From the NCBI RefSeq assembly GCF_020177335.1, contig NZ_JAIVMG010000003.1, forward strand, positions 248,001 to 312,000: 64,000 bases of DNA, read 5' to 3'. The notes under the pieces are model-generated. The model saw only the letters and a program-made list of their open reading frames with translations. It did not search any database and was not told the DNA's origin. Of the stretch, positions 8,031-16,992 are shown piece after piece. Positions within the stretch are counted from its first letter, which is position 1; every line of letters begins with the position of its first letter. The position numbers and the translations under genes were made by a program. This stretch comes from Stappia indica. Lineage in GTDB: Bacteria > Pseudomonadota > Alphaproteobacteria > Rhizobiales > Stappiaceae.

Positions 8031-11000
8031 ATGAAATTCACCAAGCTTCGCATTCTGGGCTTCAAGTCCTTCGTCGAGCCGATGGAGTTCATCATCTCCG
8101 ACGGGCTGACCGGGGTGGTCGGTCCGAACGGCTGCGGCAAGTCGAACCTCGTCGAGGCGCTGCGCTGGGTGATGGGGGAAAACTCCTACAAGAACATGCG
8201 CGCGTCCGGCATGGACGACGTGATCTTTTCCGGCAGCCTCAACCGTCCGGCGCGCAACACCGCCGAGGTGACGCTGTTCCTCGACAATGCCGACCGCACG
8301 GCGCCGACCGGGTTCAACGATACCGATCTTCTGGAAGTGACCCGGCGGATCGAGCGCGAATCCGGCTCCAACTACAAGATCAATGCCCGGGATGTGCGCG
8401 CCCGCGACGTGCAGCTCCTGTTCGCCGATGCCTCGACCGGCGCCCGCTCGCCCGCGCTGGTGCGCCAGGGGCAGATCGGCGAGCTGATCGCCGCCAAGCC
8501 GACCTCCCGCCGGCAGATCCTGGAAGAGGCGGCGGGCATTTCCGGGTTGCATTCGCGCCGGCATGAGGCGGAGCTGCGTCTGCGGGCGGCGGAACAGAAT
8601 CTCGATCGTCTGGAAGATGTGCTGGTGCAGATCGAGGGCCAGCTCGATGGCTTGAAGCGTCAGGCCCGGCAGGCAAGCCGGTTCCGCAATCTGTCGGCGG
8701 AAATCCGCGCCGCCGAGGCGACGCTCTATTACCTGCGCTGGCTTGACTGCCGCGACCAGCTCGCCGCCGCCGAACAGGAGCATGCCGCAGCCGAGGCCGA
8801 GGTTGCCGAGGCAACCGCGGCCCAGGCCGAGACGGCGAAGGCCCAGGCGATCGCCGCCTACAAGGTGCCCGAGGCCCGCGATGGCGCGGCCAGTGCCGGG
8901 GCGGCGCTGCAGCGCCTCCTGATCGCCCGCAACGAGCTGGACGGCGAGGAACGGCGCGCCCGCGAACGGCTGTCGGAGCTGTCCGCGCGGTTGCAGCAAC
9001 TTCAACAGGACATCGGCCGCGAGGAAGCCCTGATCGCGGAGAACGGCGAACAGCTTGCCGCGCTGGTGGAAGAAGAGGAAGAGCTGCGCGCCGAGGCGCT
9101 GGCCGATGAGGAACAGGCCGCGCTGGCTGGCGAGAAGGTCGAGGCGGCGGAAGCGGTGCTTGCCACCGCCGAGGAGCGGCTTGAGACCCTGACCGGGGAG
9201 CAGGTGGGCACCGCCGCACGGCGTCGCCAGTTCACCCAGGCGGTGCAGGATGCGCGCGCCCGCGCCGAGCGGATCGGCCAGCAGCATGAGACCGCCGCCG
9301 CGCAGATTGCCGCGCTGGATGAGCAACTCACAGCTGCCGGCGATCTGGAAACCCTGCAAGCGAGCCTGGAGGCGTCGGAGGAGGAGCTTGCCGTCGGCGA
9401 AGAGGCGGCCATGCTGGCCGAAGAGGCGGTCGAGACCGCCCGTGCCCGGCTGGAGGCAGCGCGCGGACCGCTCGGCGAGGCCGAGGGGCTGGTCTCCCGG
9501 CTGGACACCGAAGCGCGCATGCTGACCGAGATCATCGAGGCGGGCAGCTCCGGCGACTGGACGGCGGTGGTCGACGAGATGAGCGTGGCGCCGGGGTATG
9601 AAACCGCGCTCGGCGCGGCGCTGGGCGAGGATCTGGATGCGCCGGTGGGCGGTGAGGCGCCGATGCGCTGGAGCGCATCGCCCGGCGATGGCGCGGCGGA
9701 TCCGCAATTGCCGGCTGGCGCCATCCCCCTTGCCGGAGAGGTGTCTGCACCGGCGGCCCTGTCGCGCCGGTTGGCGCAGATCGGTGTGGTCGATGCGGCG
9801 GATGGCGCGCGGCTGCAAGGCGAGCTGAAACCGGGCCAACGGCTTGTCAGCCGGGATGGGGCGATCTGGCGCTGGGACGGGTTCACCGTTTCCGCCGATG
9901 CGCCGAGCGCGGCCGCGCAGCGGCTGGAGCGTAAGAACCGGCTGGCGGTTGTCGAGGACGAGAGGATCGCCACCGCCGATGCGCTGGATGAGGTCCGGCG
10001 GGTGTTCGCCGAGGCGGGCGAGACTGTGCGGCGGGCCGGAGAGGACGAGCAGGCGGCGCGCCAGCGGCTGCGCGATCTGCGGATGCGCGTTGAGGCCGGG
10101 CGGCAGGATGTTGCCCGGGTCGAGCGGGCGATTTCCGAAACCCTCGCCCGGAAATCCGGGCTGGAAGAGACGCTGGCGCGGCTTGCCCAGGACCGGGAGG
10201 AGGCCGACGCGGCGGTCGACGAGGCGCAGGCGCTGCTGGAGGATCTGGCCGACGACGACGGGCTGGAGCGCCGGGTCGACCTCGCCCGGGCCGAGGCGGC
10301 GGAGGCACGCGCGGCGGTTTCGCGCGAGCGCGCGGCGGTCGATGGCTTCGCCCGGGAGCAGCAGATGCGCCAGCGCCGGCTGGATGCCATCGCCCGCGAA
10401 CGGGCCAGCTGGGTCCAGCGGGCTTCCGGCGCCGAGCAGCAGATCGGGGTGCTGCGCGAGCGCATGGAAACGGCGGCGGAGGAGCGGGAGACCTTGCTGC
10501 AGGCGCCCGATGACATCGATGCACGCCGGCGCGATCTGCTGGACGGAATCGCCAAGGCGGAAGAGGCGCGCAAGGCCGCCGACGATGCCCTGCTCGCGGC
10601 GGAAGCGGCGCAGCGCGAGGCCGATGCGGCGGCCCATGCGGCCCTGTCTCACTTTTCGCAGGTGCGCGAGCGCAAGATTCGTGCTGAGGAGCGTGTCGAG
10701 GCGGCCCGTGGCCGCAAGAGCGAAACCGAAGAGCGAATCGACGAGGTGCTGGAGGTCGCCGTTGCCGCGCTGCCGGGCCTTGCCGGCCTCAAGGAAGGGG
10801 CCCCCTTGCCGCAGGCCGAGCCGGTGGAACGCCGGGTGGAGCGGCTGAAGGCGGAGCGGGAACGGCTGGGCGGCGTCAACCTCAGGGCCGAGGAGGAGCT
10901 GGCGGAAATCGACAGCCAGCGCAGCACGTTGACCAGCGAGCGCGACGATCTGATCGAGGCGATCCGGCGGCTGCGTACGGCGATTTCCAACATCAACCGC

Positions 11001-11492
11001 GAGGCGCGAGAGCGTCTGCTCGCCGCCTTCGACACCGTCAACAGCCAGTTCCAGCGCCTGTTTACCCATCTGTTCGGCGGCGGCACCGCCGAACTGCAAC
11101 TGGTCGATGCGGAAGACCCGCTCGATGCGGGGCTGGAGATCATCGCCCGGCCGCCGGGCAAGAAGCCGCAGACCATGACGCTTCTGTCCGGCGGTGAGCA
11201 GGCGCTGACCGCGATGGCGTTGATCTTTGCCGTGTTCCTGACCAATCCGGCGCCGATTTGCGTGCTGGATGAGGTGGATGCGCCGCTCGACGATGCCAAT
11301 GTGGAGCGCTACTGCGATCTCTTGGACGAGATGGCGCGCAGCACGGAAACCCGCTTTGTGGTGATTACCCACAACCCGATCACCATGGCCCGGATGAAGC
11401 GGCTGTTCGGCGTGACCATGGCCGAACGCGGCGTGTCGCAGCTGGTCTCCGTCGATCTGGATACCGCGGAACGCTTCCTGGAGGCGGGTTAG
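8031..11492 (+). CDS. smc: Chromosome segregation protein SMC
   Basis: SMC is the ATPase core of bacterial condensin, which organises newly replicated chromosomes. All hallmarks are present in 1153 residues: Walker A GPNGCGKSN (31-39), two long Ala/Glu/Arg-rich coiled-coil arms, a hinge region near residues 510-640, the signature LLSGGEQALTAMAL near 1052, and Walker B CVLDEVDAPLDD. The hinge contains a Gly/Pro/Ala-rich stretch and looks short compared with Bacillus SMC. ATG 8031 starts at the conserved MKFTKLRILGFKSF; a GTG nine bases upstream is less likely. The high-GC coiled coils leave very long spurious open frames on the other strand. Confidence 0.96.
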   Translation: MKFTKLRILGFKSFVEPMEFIISDGLTGVVGPNGCGKSNLVEALRWVMGENSYKNMRASGMDDVIFSGSLNRPARNTAEVTLFLDNADRTAPTGFNDTDLLEVTRRIERESGSNYKINARDVRARDVQLLFADASTGARSPALVRQGQIGELIAAKPTSRRQILEEAAGISGLHSRRHEAELRLRAAEQNLDRLEDVLVQIEGQLDGLKRQARQASRFRNLSAEIRAAEATLYYLRWLDCRDQLAAAEQEHAAAEAEVAEATAAQAETAKAQAIAAYKVPEARDGAASAGAALQRLLIARNELDGEERRARERLSELSARLQQLQQDIGREEALIAENGEQLAALVEEEEELRAEALADEEQAALAGEKVEAAEAVLATAEERLETLTGEQVGTAARRRQFTQAVQDARARAERIGQQHETAAAQIAALDEQLTAAGDLETLQASLEASEEELAVGEEAAMLAEEAVETARARLEAARGPLGEAEGLVSRLDTEARMLTEIIEAGSSGDWTAVVDEMSVAPGYETALGAALGEDLDAPVGGEAPMRWSASPGDGAADPQLPAGAIPLAGEVSAPAALSRRLAQIGVVDAADGARLQGELKPGQRLVSRDGAIWRWDGFTVSADAPSAAAQRLERKNRLAVVEDERIATADALDEVRRVFAEAGETVRRAGEDEQAARQRLRDLRMRVEAGRQDVARVERAISETLARKSGLEETLARLAQDREEADAAVDEAQALLEDLADDDGLERRVDLARAEAAEARAAVSRERAAVDGFAREQQMRQRRLDAIARERASWVQRASGAEQQIGVLRERMETAAEERETLLQAPDDIDARRRDLLDGIAKAEEARKAADDALLAAEAAQREADAAAHAALSHFSQVRERKIRAEERVEAARGRKSETEERIDEVLEVAVAALPGLAGLKEGAPLPQAEPVERRVERLKAERERLGGVNLRAEEELAEIDSQRSTLTSERDDLIEAIRRLRTAISNINREARERLLAAFDTVNSQFQRLFTHLFGGGTAELQLVDAEDPLDAGLEIIARPPGKKPQTMTLLSGGEQALTAMALIFAVFLTNPAPICVLDEVDAPLDDANVERYCDLLDEMARSTETRFVVITHNPITMARMKRLFGVTMAERGVSQLVSVDLDTAERFLEAG

Positions 11493-11607
11493 GCTTCCGT
11501 GCATTGCGGCAACAGCTCGCGCCCAAAAGCGTCGGGCGGTTCGCCAGACTGTTGATGGCAATGGATAAATGAATAAAAACAGGTACTTGCCTTGTTTCGC
11601 TGTGTCC

Positions 11608-11636
11608 TTGACAGGGCAGGGGGTGCCGACTATGGT
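11608..11636 (+). promoter_or_regulatory. Sigma70-type promoter of the ATP synthase F0 operon
   Basis: TTGACA at 11608-11613 and TATGGT at 11631-11636 are separated by exactly 17 bases. This is a perfect -35 and a 4/6 -10 about 70 bases before the atpI start, and it is the best promoter match in the smc-atpI gap. Confidence 0.7.
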
Positions 11637-11704
11637 GCGCCCGGCTTTCAGGGGTTTGCGTGAAGCGATCCAGCAAGCGTCGATCGCGCGGGGATAAGAA
11701 CGAT

Positions 11705-12067
11705 ATGCCTCCTAGCGACGATGATTCGGGGCGCAAGAGCGACAAGCCGGTGGAAGCTGAACTGTCCGAGCGGATGGACCGGCTGGTGCGTGCGCTTGAA
11801 GAAAAGAATCCGAAGCCGGAAGAGCCGGGGCCGGATGCCTCTTCGAGCGGTGCGCATGGCTATGTTCAGGCCATGAAGCTGTCGACGGAATTCGTCGCTG
11901 GCATTCTGGTTGGAGCGGCCATCGGTTGGGTGATCGACAGCGGCTTCGGAACGGGTCCTTGGGGCTTGATCGTGTTCCTGCTGTTGGGTTTCCTTGCGGG
12001 CGTGCTGAATGTCCTTCGGTCTGCCGGTCTTGTGGCTGAGCCGTTCGACAAGTCGCGCGACGGATAG
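11705..12067 (+). CDS. atpI: ATP synthase accessory protein AtpI
   Basis: The protein has a charged N-terminal half (DDDSGRKSDKPVEAE, then a short amphipathic helix) and two transmembrane helices at about 65-85 and 90-110, with the family pattern FVAGILVGAAIGWVID and GPWGLIVFLLLGFLAGV. AtpI assists assembly of the c ring. From ATG 11705 it has 120 residues; a GTG at 11660 would give 135 with a basic leader. It is the first gene of the F0 operon and the other four subunits follow. Confidence 0.88.
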   Translation: MPPSDDDSGRKSDKPVEAELSERMDRLVRALEEKNPKPEEPGPDASSSGAHGYVQAMKLSTEFVAGILVGAAIGWVIDSGFGTGPWGLIVFLLLGFLAGVLNVLRSAGLVAEPFDKSRDG

Positions 12068-12129
12068 TTTTGAACCATTTCACGGCGCTCTTCGCGCCTC
12101 CACGCGACCGCTAAAGAGGGGCTGACCCG

Positions 12130-12888
12130 GTGGCGAACGACCCGATCCATCAGTTCCAGATCACCAAGATCGTGCCGATCGAAATGGGTGGCCTCGATCT
12201 TTCCTTCACGAATTCGGCCCTGTTCATGGTCGCGACCACCGCCGTGGTGTCGCTTTTCCTGATCATGTCGACCAGCGGCCGCGGTCTCGTGCCGACGCGC
12301 TGGCAGTCGATGGCCGAGATGAGCTACGAATTCGTGGCCAGTACCTTGCGAAGTTCGGCGGGCAACGAGGGAATGCGGTTCTTCCCGCTTGTCTTCTCGC
12401 TGTTCATGTTCGTGCTGATCGCCAACCTGATCGGCATGTTCCCGTACTTCTTCACCGTGACCAGCCATCTGATCGTGACCTTCGCCCTGGCGATGCTGGT
12501 GATCGGTACGGTTGTGCTTTACGGCTTCGCCAAGCACGGCATGAAGTTCCTCAAGCTGTTCGTGCCCGATGGTGTTCCGGGTGCGCTGGTTCCGCTGGTG
12601 ACGCTGATCGAGGTGATTTCCTTCCTCTCGCGTCCGGTGAGCCTCTCCGTTCGTCTGTTCGCCAACATGCTGGCCGGCCATATCACCCTGAAGGTGTTCG
12701 CTGGCTTCGTGGTGTCGCTCATCGCAGCCGACGGGCTCGGCGTGATGGGGCCGGTCACGGCGATCCTGCCGCTGGTCATGGCGGTGGCCCTGACGGGTCT
12801 GGAGTTCCTGGTGGCCTTCCTTCAGGCCTATGTTTTCACGGTTTTGACCTGCATGTATCTCAACGATGCGCTGCATCCGAGCCACTAA
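12130..12888 (+). CDS. atpB: ATP synthase F0 subunit a
   Basis: Subunit a forms the two half-channels through which protons reach the c ring. The 252-residue protein has five to six membrane helices and the essential Arg in the segment [14 protein letters not shown], the family signature. The start is GTG 12130, preceded by AGAGGGG, and the N terminus [15 protein letters not shown] is typical of alphaproteobacteria. It is the second gene of the F0 operon. Confidence 0.95.
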   Translation: MANDPIHQFQITKIVPIEMGGLDLSFTNSALFMVATTAVVSLFLIMSTSGRGLVPTRWQSMAEMSYEFVASTLRSSAGNEGMRFFPLVFSLFMFVLIANLIGMFPYFFTVTSHLIVTFALAMLVIGTVVLYGFAKHGMKFLKLFVPDGVPGALVPLVTLIEVISFLSRPVSLSVRLFANMLAGHITLKVFAGFVVSLIAADGLGVMGPVTAILPLVMAVALTGLEFLVAFLQAYVFTVLTCMYLNDALHPSH

Positions 12889-12964
12889 GGGTCATTTGGG
12901 TTCGGCTTCGCAATAACGCGAAGCTGACAACGTCGCTGCAATCTCTACTCAAGGAGCAAGTGTC

Positions 12965-13192
12965 ATGGAAGCTGAAGCAGCAAAGTACATCGGTGCCGGT
13001 ATCGCCTGTCTCGGCATGGGCGGCGCCGCCGTCGGTCTCGGCAGCATTTTCGGCAACTTCCTCTCGGGCGCCCTGCGCAACCCGTCCGCTGCCGATGGCC
13101 AGTTCGGCCGCCTGATCTTCGGCTTCGCCGTGACCGAGGCGCTCGGCATTTTCTCGCTTCTCGTCGCTCTTCTCCTGCTCTTCGCCGTCTGA
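12965..13192 (+). CDS. atpE: ATP synthase F0 subunit c
   Basis: This 75-residue hairpin proteolipid forms the rotor ring. Helix 1 has the glycine-rich pattern [14 protein letters not shown], the polar loop is RNPSA, and helix 2 carries the proton-binding Glu in [13 protein letters not shown]. The Glu, with no clear extra sodium-ligand pattern, points to a proton ring. AAGGAGCAAGTGTC precedes the ATG at good spacing. Third gene of the operon. Confidence 0.96.
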   Translation: MEAEAAKYIGAGIACLGMGGAAVGLGSIFGNFLSGALRNPSAADGQFGRLIFGFAVTEALGIFSLLVALLLLFAV

Positions 13193-13302
13193 TTTCGTAG
13201 ACGGCGTCAGCGACGCGGATTCCGACCGGGCGGACCTCCTCCGCCCGGTCATCGCATCGCGACGACGGCGATGCCGAAACCGGAGCGTCATTGGAGACCA
13301 TC

Positions 13303-13854
13303 ATGGCCACGACAAGCGCTGAAACCCATACCGGAACGGAAGTTCCCGCCGACGCGCACAGCCCTGGCACCTTTCCTCCGTTCGACGGTGGAACCTTTGC
13401 CTCGCAGATCCTGTGGTTGGCGATTACCTTCGGCCTTCTCTACTGGATCATGAGCAAGGTCGCCCTGCCGCGCATCAGCGGAATTCTCGAAGACCGCCGC
13501 GACCGGATCGCCGGCGATCTGGCAGAAGCCAACCGGCTGAAGCAGGAAAGCGATGCTGCCATTGCCGCTTACGAGCAGGCACTGGCCGAAGCACGCGGCA
13601 ATGCACACAAGATTGCCCATGACACGCGGGCCAAGCTGAAGGCCGATGTCGAGGCGCGCCGCACCGCAGCCGAAGCCGGTCTGGCTGACAAGCTGGCGGA
13701 TGCGGAGAAGCACATCGCGGAGCTCAAGACCACGGCGCTTGCCAATGTGGGCGAGATCGCGACCGACACGACGACTGCACTGGTCGAGACCCTGATCGGC
13801 AAGGCGCCGACCAAGGCGGAACTGACCAAGGCCGTCGATTCGGCAATGAAGTGA
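13303..13854 (+). CDS. atpF': ATP synthase F0 subunit b'
   Basis: After a 25-residue polar leader there is a single membrane helix (about residues 28-47, ILWLAITFGLLYWIM) and then a long charged helix that forms the peripheral stalk. Alphaproteobacteria use a b/b' heterodimer; the upstream copy, with a longer N-terminal leader, is the b' type. ATG 13303 has GGAGA just in front; a TTG twelve bases upstream is unlikely. Length 183 residues. Confidence 0.9.
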   Translation: MATTSAETHTGTEVPADAHSPGTFPPFDGGTFASQILWLAITFGLLYWIMSKVALPRISGILEDRRDRIAGDLAEANRLKQESDAAIAAYEQALAEARGNAHKIAHDTRAKLKADVEARRTAAEAGLADKLADAEKHIAELKTTALANVGEIATDTTTALVETLIGKAPTKAELTKAVDSAMK

Positions 13855-13864
13855 GGATAGGCTG

Positions 13865-14344
13865 ATGGATGCGACAGCATGGAGCCTGATCGGGCTCGTT
13901 CTCTTTCTCGGCCTTATCACGTACATGAAGGTTCCGGCGATGATCACCGGTGCGCTGGACAAGCGCGCCGACGGCATTCGTCAGGAGCTGGATGACGCTC
14001 GCAAGCTGCGCGAGGAAGCCCAGTCGCTGCTCGCCGACTATCAGCGCAAGCGTCAGGAAGCCGAAGTCGAAGCCGAGGGCATCATTGCCGAGGCCAAGCT
14101 CGAAGCCGAGCGTCTGACGGTCGAGGCCAATGAGGCGCTCGAAGAGATGATCGCCCGCCGCACGGCCGCTGCCGAACGCAAGATCGAGCAGGCCGAAGGC
14201 CAGGCGGTCGCCGAGGTGCGTGCCCGGGCTGCGGAAATCGCAGTGGCGGCCGCAACCGACATCCTTGGCAAGAAGGTGGCTGGCAAGGTCAGCGACGAGC
14301 TTCTGACCAAGAGCATCGGCGAGGTCAAGGATCGGCTCAACTGA
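13865..14344 (+). CDS. atpF: ATP synthase F0 subunit b
   Basis: The 159-residue protein has one N-terminal membrane helix (WSLIGLVLFLGLITYM), then a charged coiled-coil rich in Ala, Glu and Arg that dimerises with b' in the stator stalk. It starts 10 bases after the atpF' stop, with AGGAT upstream. It ends the operon: the F1 genes are not here, as usual in Hyphomicrobiales, where F0 and F1 are split. Confidence 0.94.
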   Translation: MDATAWSLIGLVLFLGLITYMKVPAMITGALDKRADGIRQELDDARKLREEAQSLLADYQRKRQEAEVEAEGIIAEAKLEAERLTVEANEALEEMIARRTAAAERKIEQAEGQAVAEVRARAAEIAVAAATDILGKKVAGKVSDELLTKSIGEVKDRLN

Positions 14345-14373
14345 TCCGGAACTTGGTCCATTGCATTTGAAAG

Positions 14374-14403
14374 ACGGCTCCGCTCACGCGGGGCCGTTTT
14401 TTT
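14374..14403 (+). terminator. Rho-independent terminator of the F0 operon
   Basis: ACGGCTCCGC (14374-14383) pairs with GCGGGGCCGT (14388-14397), with one G-T pair and a TCAC tetraloop, and is followed by seven T residues. It sits 30 bases after the atpF stop. Confidence 0.93.
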
Positions 14404-14470
14404 ATGGTGGGTGCAAGCGAAGCGCTACCCGTTCTTGCCGGCCAGTGTGGCGTCGGGCTATTCCATCCCC

Positions 14471-14926
14471 ATGATCACGTTCCGAAAATCGCGCCCCGCC
14501 GATGGGCCTTCCGTCGTCGAGATCTGGCGGCGTTCCGTCGATGCCACACACGGCTTTCTGTCGCCGCAAGATCGACGGGACATTGAAAGCGAGGTGCGTG
14601 GTTTCCTGCCTGACGCGCCGCTGGATCTTGCCATTGATGCCAACGGAAGGCCGGTTGGCTTCATGCTGCTCGACGGCGGCCACATGGAGGCGCTGTTCAT
14701 CGATCCCGACCATCGCGGCAAGGGCGTCGGCCGTCAGCTCGTCGCGGAGGCCCTGAAGCGCGAACCGGACCTTTCGACCGATGTGAACGAGCAGAACCTT
14801 CAAGCGGTCGGCTTCTATCGGCGCATGGGCTTCGAGCCCATCGGACGCTCCGAGCGGGACGGGCAAGGGCGGTCTTATCCGCTGATCCATCTGCGCCATG
14901 CGGGTACGGGCCAAAAGGCCGGCTAG
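14471..14926 (+). CDS. GNAT family N-acetyltransferase, YjaB-like
   Basis: The 151-residue protein is a GNAT acetyltransferase closely resembling E. coli YjaB over its whole length. Shared segments include IRRSRPADG-type start, RSVDATHGFLS, VGFMLLDGGHMEALFIDP, the acetyl-CoA loop HRGKGVGRQLV, and DVNEQNLQAVGFYRRMGF. GNAT enzymes transfer acetyl from acetyl-CoA to an amine; the substrate of YjaB is not known. ATG 14471 is chosen because the conserved sequence starts there. It stands alone behind the ATP synthase terminator and converges on rnhB. Confidence 0.88.
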   Translation: MITFRKSRPADGPSVVEIWRRSVDATHGFLSPQDRRDIESEVRGFLPDAPLDLAIDANGRPVGFMLLDGGHMEALFIDPDHRGKGVGRQLVAEALKREPDLSTDVNEQNLQAVGFYRRMGFEPIGRSERDGQGRSYPLIHLRHAGTGQKAG

Positions 14927-14978
14927 GAGTGCGCCGCAGGCACCTGCGGTCTTCCGATGAGCCGCAAGCTGGCGGCTT

Positions 14979-15647
14979 TCAATCCTGATCAAGGCCGAGG
15001 ACGGCGCGGATCGGCCGGAAGCTGCGGCGGTGCAGCGGGCAGGGGCCGAGTTTTCCAAGCGCGGCTGAATGGGCGGCCGTGCCATAGCCCTTGTGTCGCG
15101 CAAAGCCATAGCCGGGCCAAACCGCGTCCATGCGCGTCATCAGCCGGTCACGGGTGACCTTGGCGACGATGGAGGCGGCAGCGACACAGAGCAGCCGTCC
15201 GTCTCCCTTGATTGCTGATTGACCGGGGAAGGCGAGGTCCGGCGGCACATCGCGCCCATCAATGAGGCAGGCCCGGGGCGCGCGCGGCAGGGCGGTTGCG
15301 GCCCGGGTCATGGCGCCAAGGGTGGCGGCGCGGATGTTGAGCCGGTCGATGCTCTCGGGGCTGGCCAAGGCAATGGAGACCTCGGCGGTTTTCAGGATTG
15401 CCTCAAACGCCCGGACCCGTCCGGCCTCGTTCAGGGTTTTGGAGTCGCGAATGCCCTCCGGCAGATTGTCATAATCGAGGATCACGGCGGCGACGCTCAC
15501 CGGCCCCGCCCAGGGACCGCGTCCCGCTTCGTCGATCCCGGCCAGCCTGCCATCGAAGGATTGGGCGATCCGCGCCTCGGCGCGAGGATCGATCTCGCCG
15601 GGAAGATCGAGGGCCAGCACCGGGCGTAGCTGAAAGTCGTTTGCCAT
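14979..15647 (-). CDS. rnhB: Ribonuclease HII
   Basis: RNase HII cuts RNA in RNA-DNA hybrids and removes single ribonucleotides from DNA. The type 2 motif GIDEAGRGPWAGPV carries the first Asp-Glu pair; further acidic residues are in LIDGRDVPP and KVTRDRLM, completing the D-E-D-D set. HKGYGTAAHSAAL is also conserved. The 222-residue length from ATG 15647 fits the family. It lies 110 bases downstream of the radical SAM gene on the same strand and may share its LexA-box promoter. In related genomes, from memory, ccrM follows directly; here it does not. Confidence 0.94.
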   Translation of the reverse strand: MANDFQLRPVLALDLPGEIDPRAEARIAQSFDGRLAGIDEAGRGPWAGPVSVAAVILDYDNLPEGIRDSKTLNEAGRVRAFEAILKTAEVSIALASPESIDRLNIRAATLGAMTRAATALPRAPRACLIDGRDVPPDLAFPGQSAIKGDGRLLCVAAASIVAKVTRDRLMTRMDAVWPGYGFARHKGYGTAAHSAALGKLGPCPLHRRSFRPIRAVLGLDQD

Positions 15648-15757
15648 GTCCCATGGTTCGCCTTCGCCGGCCCGGTGGGCAAGGGGCGCGCGCCGGCAAT
15701 CCCCGCTTTTCCGCCGAGTGCCGGCGAGGCCTCGGCATCTGCCAAGAGTGCGATCTG

Positions 15758-16873
15758 TCAGAACAGGGCCAATTGCACGCCGCCGCTGCGCGGCGGAGAG
15801 AACAGGTCGGTGCGCAATGGCTGCCGGCGCCGGTTGAGACCGAGCCGCTTGCTGACAAGGGCAAAGCGCTTGGCCAGTTGCTCCGCATAGGGGCCTTCGC
15901 CGCGCATCCGCTTGTTCCATTGGGCGTCGTAATCCTTGCCGCCGCGCATGGATCGGATCAGGTTCATCACATGACGATAGCTGTCCGGTCGGTGACGCAA
16001 CAGCCAGTCGCGAAACAGCGGACTGACCTCGATCGGCAACCGCAGCAGGATGTAGCCCGCCGCGCTCGCGCCCGCCTCCTGGCCCGCCTCCAGAATGCGT
16101 TCCATCTCCGAATCGGTCAGGGCCGGGATCACCGGCGCCACCATCACGGCGGTGGGAATGCCCGCCTCGCTGAGGCCCCGCAGCGCATCGAGGCGGCGGG
16201 AGGGGGTTGCGGCGCGCGGCTCCAGCGTGCGCGCCAGCTTGCGGTCGAGGGTGGTGACCGACAGGGCCACCTTGACCAGCCCGCGTTCGGCCATGGGCGC
16301 AAGCAGGTCGAGATCCCTCAAAATCAGCGCCGACTTGGTGACGATGCCCACAGGATGATTGCAGCGCGACAGCACCTCCAGAATGCCGCGCATCACCTGG
16401 TGCTGCCGCTCAATCGGCTGATAGGGGTCGGTGTTGGTGCCGATGGCGATGGAGCGCGGTTGGTAACCGGTCTTGCCAAGCTCCCGTTCCAGAAGCTCCG
16501 GCGCGTTCGGCTTGACCGTCAGACGGGTCTCGAAATCGAGTCCCGGCGACAGACCGACATAGGCATGGCTCGGGCGGGCAAAGCAATAGACGCAGCCATG
16601 CTCACAGCCGCGATAGGGATTGACCGAGCGGTCGAAGGAAATATCCGGCGAGGCGTTGCGGGTGATGATGCTGCGCGCCCGCTCCTCATGCACTTCGGTC
16701 TTCAGGTCGGGCAGCGTGTCGAGCGTGCCCCAGCCGTCATCGAAGGCGTCCTGGCTCTCGCGCTCGAAACGGCCGGCCATGTTGAGACCGGCACCCCGTC
16801 CCTTGCCGCGCGGGCTGTCACCGGGCGGGGGAGGGGGCGACTGATTCGGGGACTGGATATCGGCGATGGGCAT
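15758..16873 (-). CDS. PA0069 family radical SAM protein (SplB/COG1533-like)
   Basis: The 371-residue protein has the radical SAM cluster motif C-x3-C-x2-C in YRGCEHGCVYC around residue 90, after a conserved RSIITRNASPDISFDRSVNPY. It belongs to the PA0069 branch of the family that contains spore photoproduct lyase; its reaction is unknown. Two features point to DNA repair. The extreme C terminus is VQLALF, which matches the beta-clamp-binding pentapeptide pattern QLxLF. A LexA-type box lies 36-50 bases before the start codon. The N-terminal 30 residues are Pro/Gly-rich. The gene precedes rnhB, with a 110-base gap. Confidence 0.88.
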   Translation of the reverse strand: MPIADIQSPNQSPPPPPGDSPRGKGRGAGLNMAGRFERESQDAFDDGWGTLDTLPDLKTEVHEERARSIITRNASPDISFDRSVNPYRGCEHGCVYCFARPSHAYVGLSPGLDFETRLTVKPNAPELLERELGKTGYQPRSIAIGTNTDPYQPIERQHQVMRGILEVLSRCNHPVGIVTKSALILRDLDLLAPMAERGLVKVALSVTTLDRKLARTLEPRAATPSRRLDALRGLSEAGIPTAVMVAPVIPALTDSEMERILEAGQEAGASAAGYILLRLPIEVSPLFRDWLLRHRPDSYRHVMNLIRSMRGGKDYDAQWNKRMRGEGPYAEQLAKRFALVSKRLGLNRRRQPLRTDLFSPPRSGGVQLALF

Positions 16874-16908
16874 GGGCGGCCCTTGTGTCCTGTTGCGGTT
16901 CTAAATGA

Positions 16909-16923
16909 GAACATAACAGGAAC
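16909..16923 (-). promoter_or_regulatory. LexA (SOS) box upstream of the radical SAM gene
   Basis: Read towards the radical SAM gene the sequence is GTTCCTGTTATGTTC, an exact GTTC-N7-GTTC direct repeat, the established LexA-binding form in alphaproteobacteria. It lies 36-50 bases upstream of the ATG, where a repressor would block the promoter. An overlapping GTTC-N7-GAAC (16898-16912) is also present. AraC, the neighbour on the other side, is transcribed towards it, so the radical SAM gene is the only gene served. Confidence 0.75.
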
Positions 16924-16992
16924 AATCGGGCTGGGGAAGGGGCGTCGGCGGCGCGTGGTCGTCGCAGCGCGCAAAAGCGGGGAGCGGGCGGC

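Noticed and set aside
7263-11561. Open frame of more than 1400 codons on the minus strand opposite smc
   Set aside because: It is the mirror of a GC-rich coiled-coil gene; its translation is Arg/Leu/Gly/His-rich without domains, while smc on the plus strand has all family motifs.
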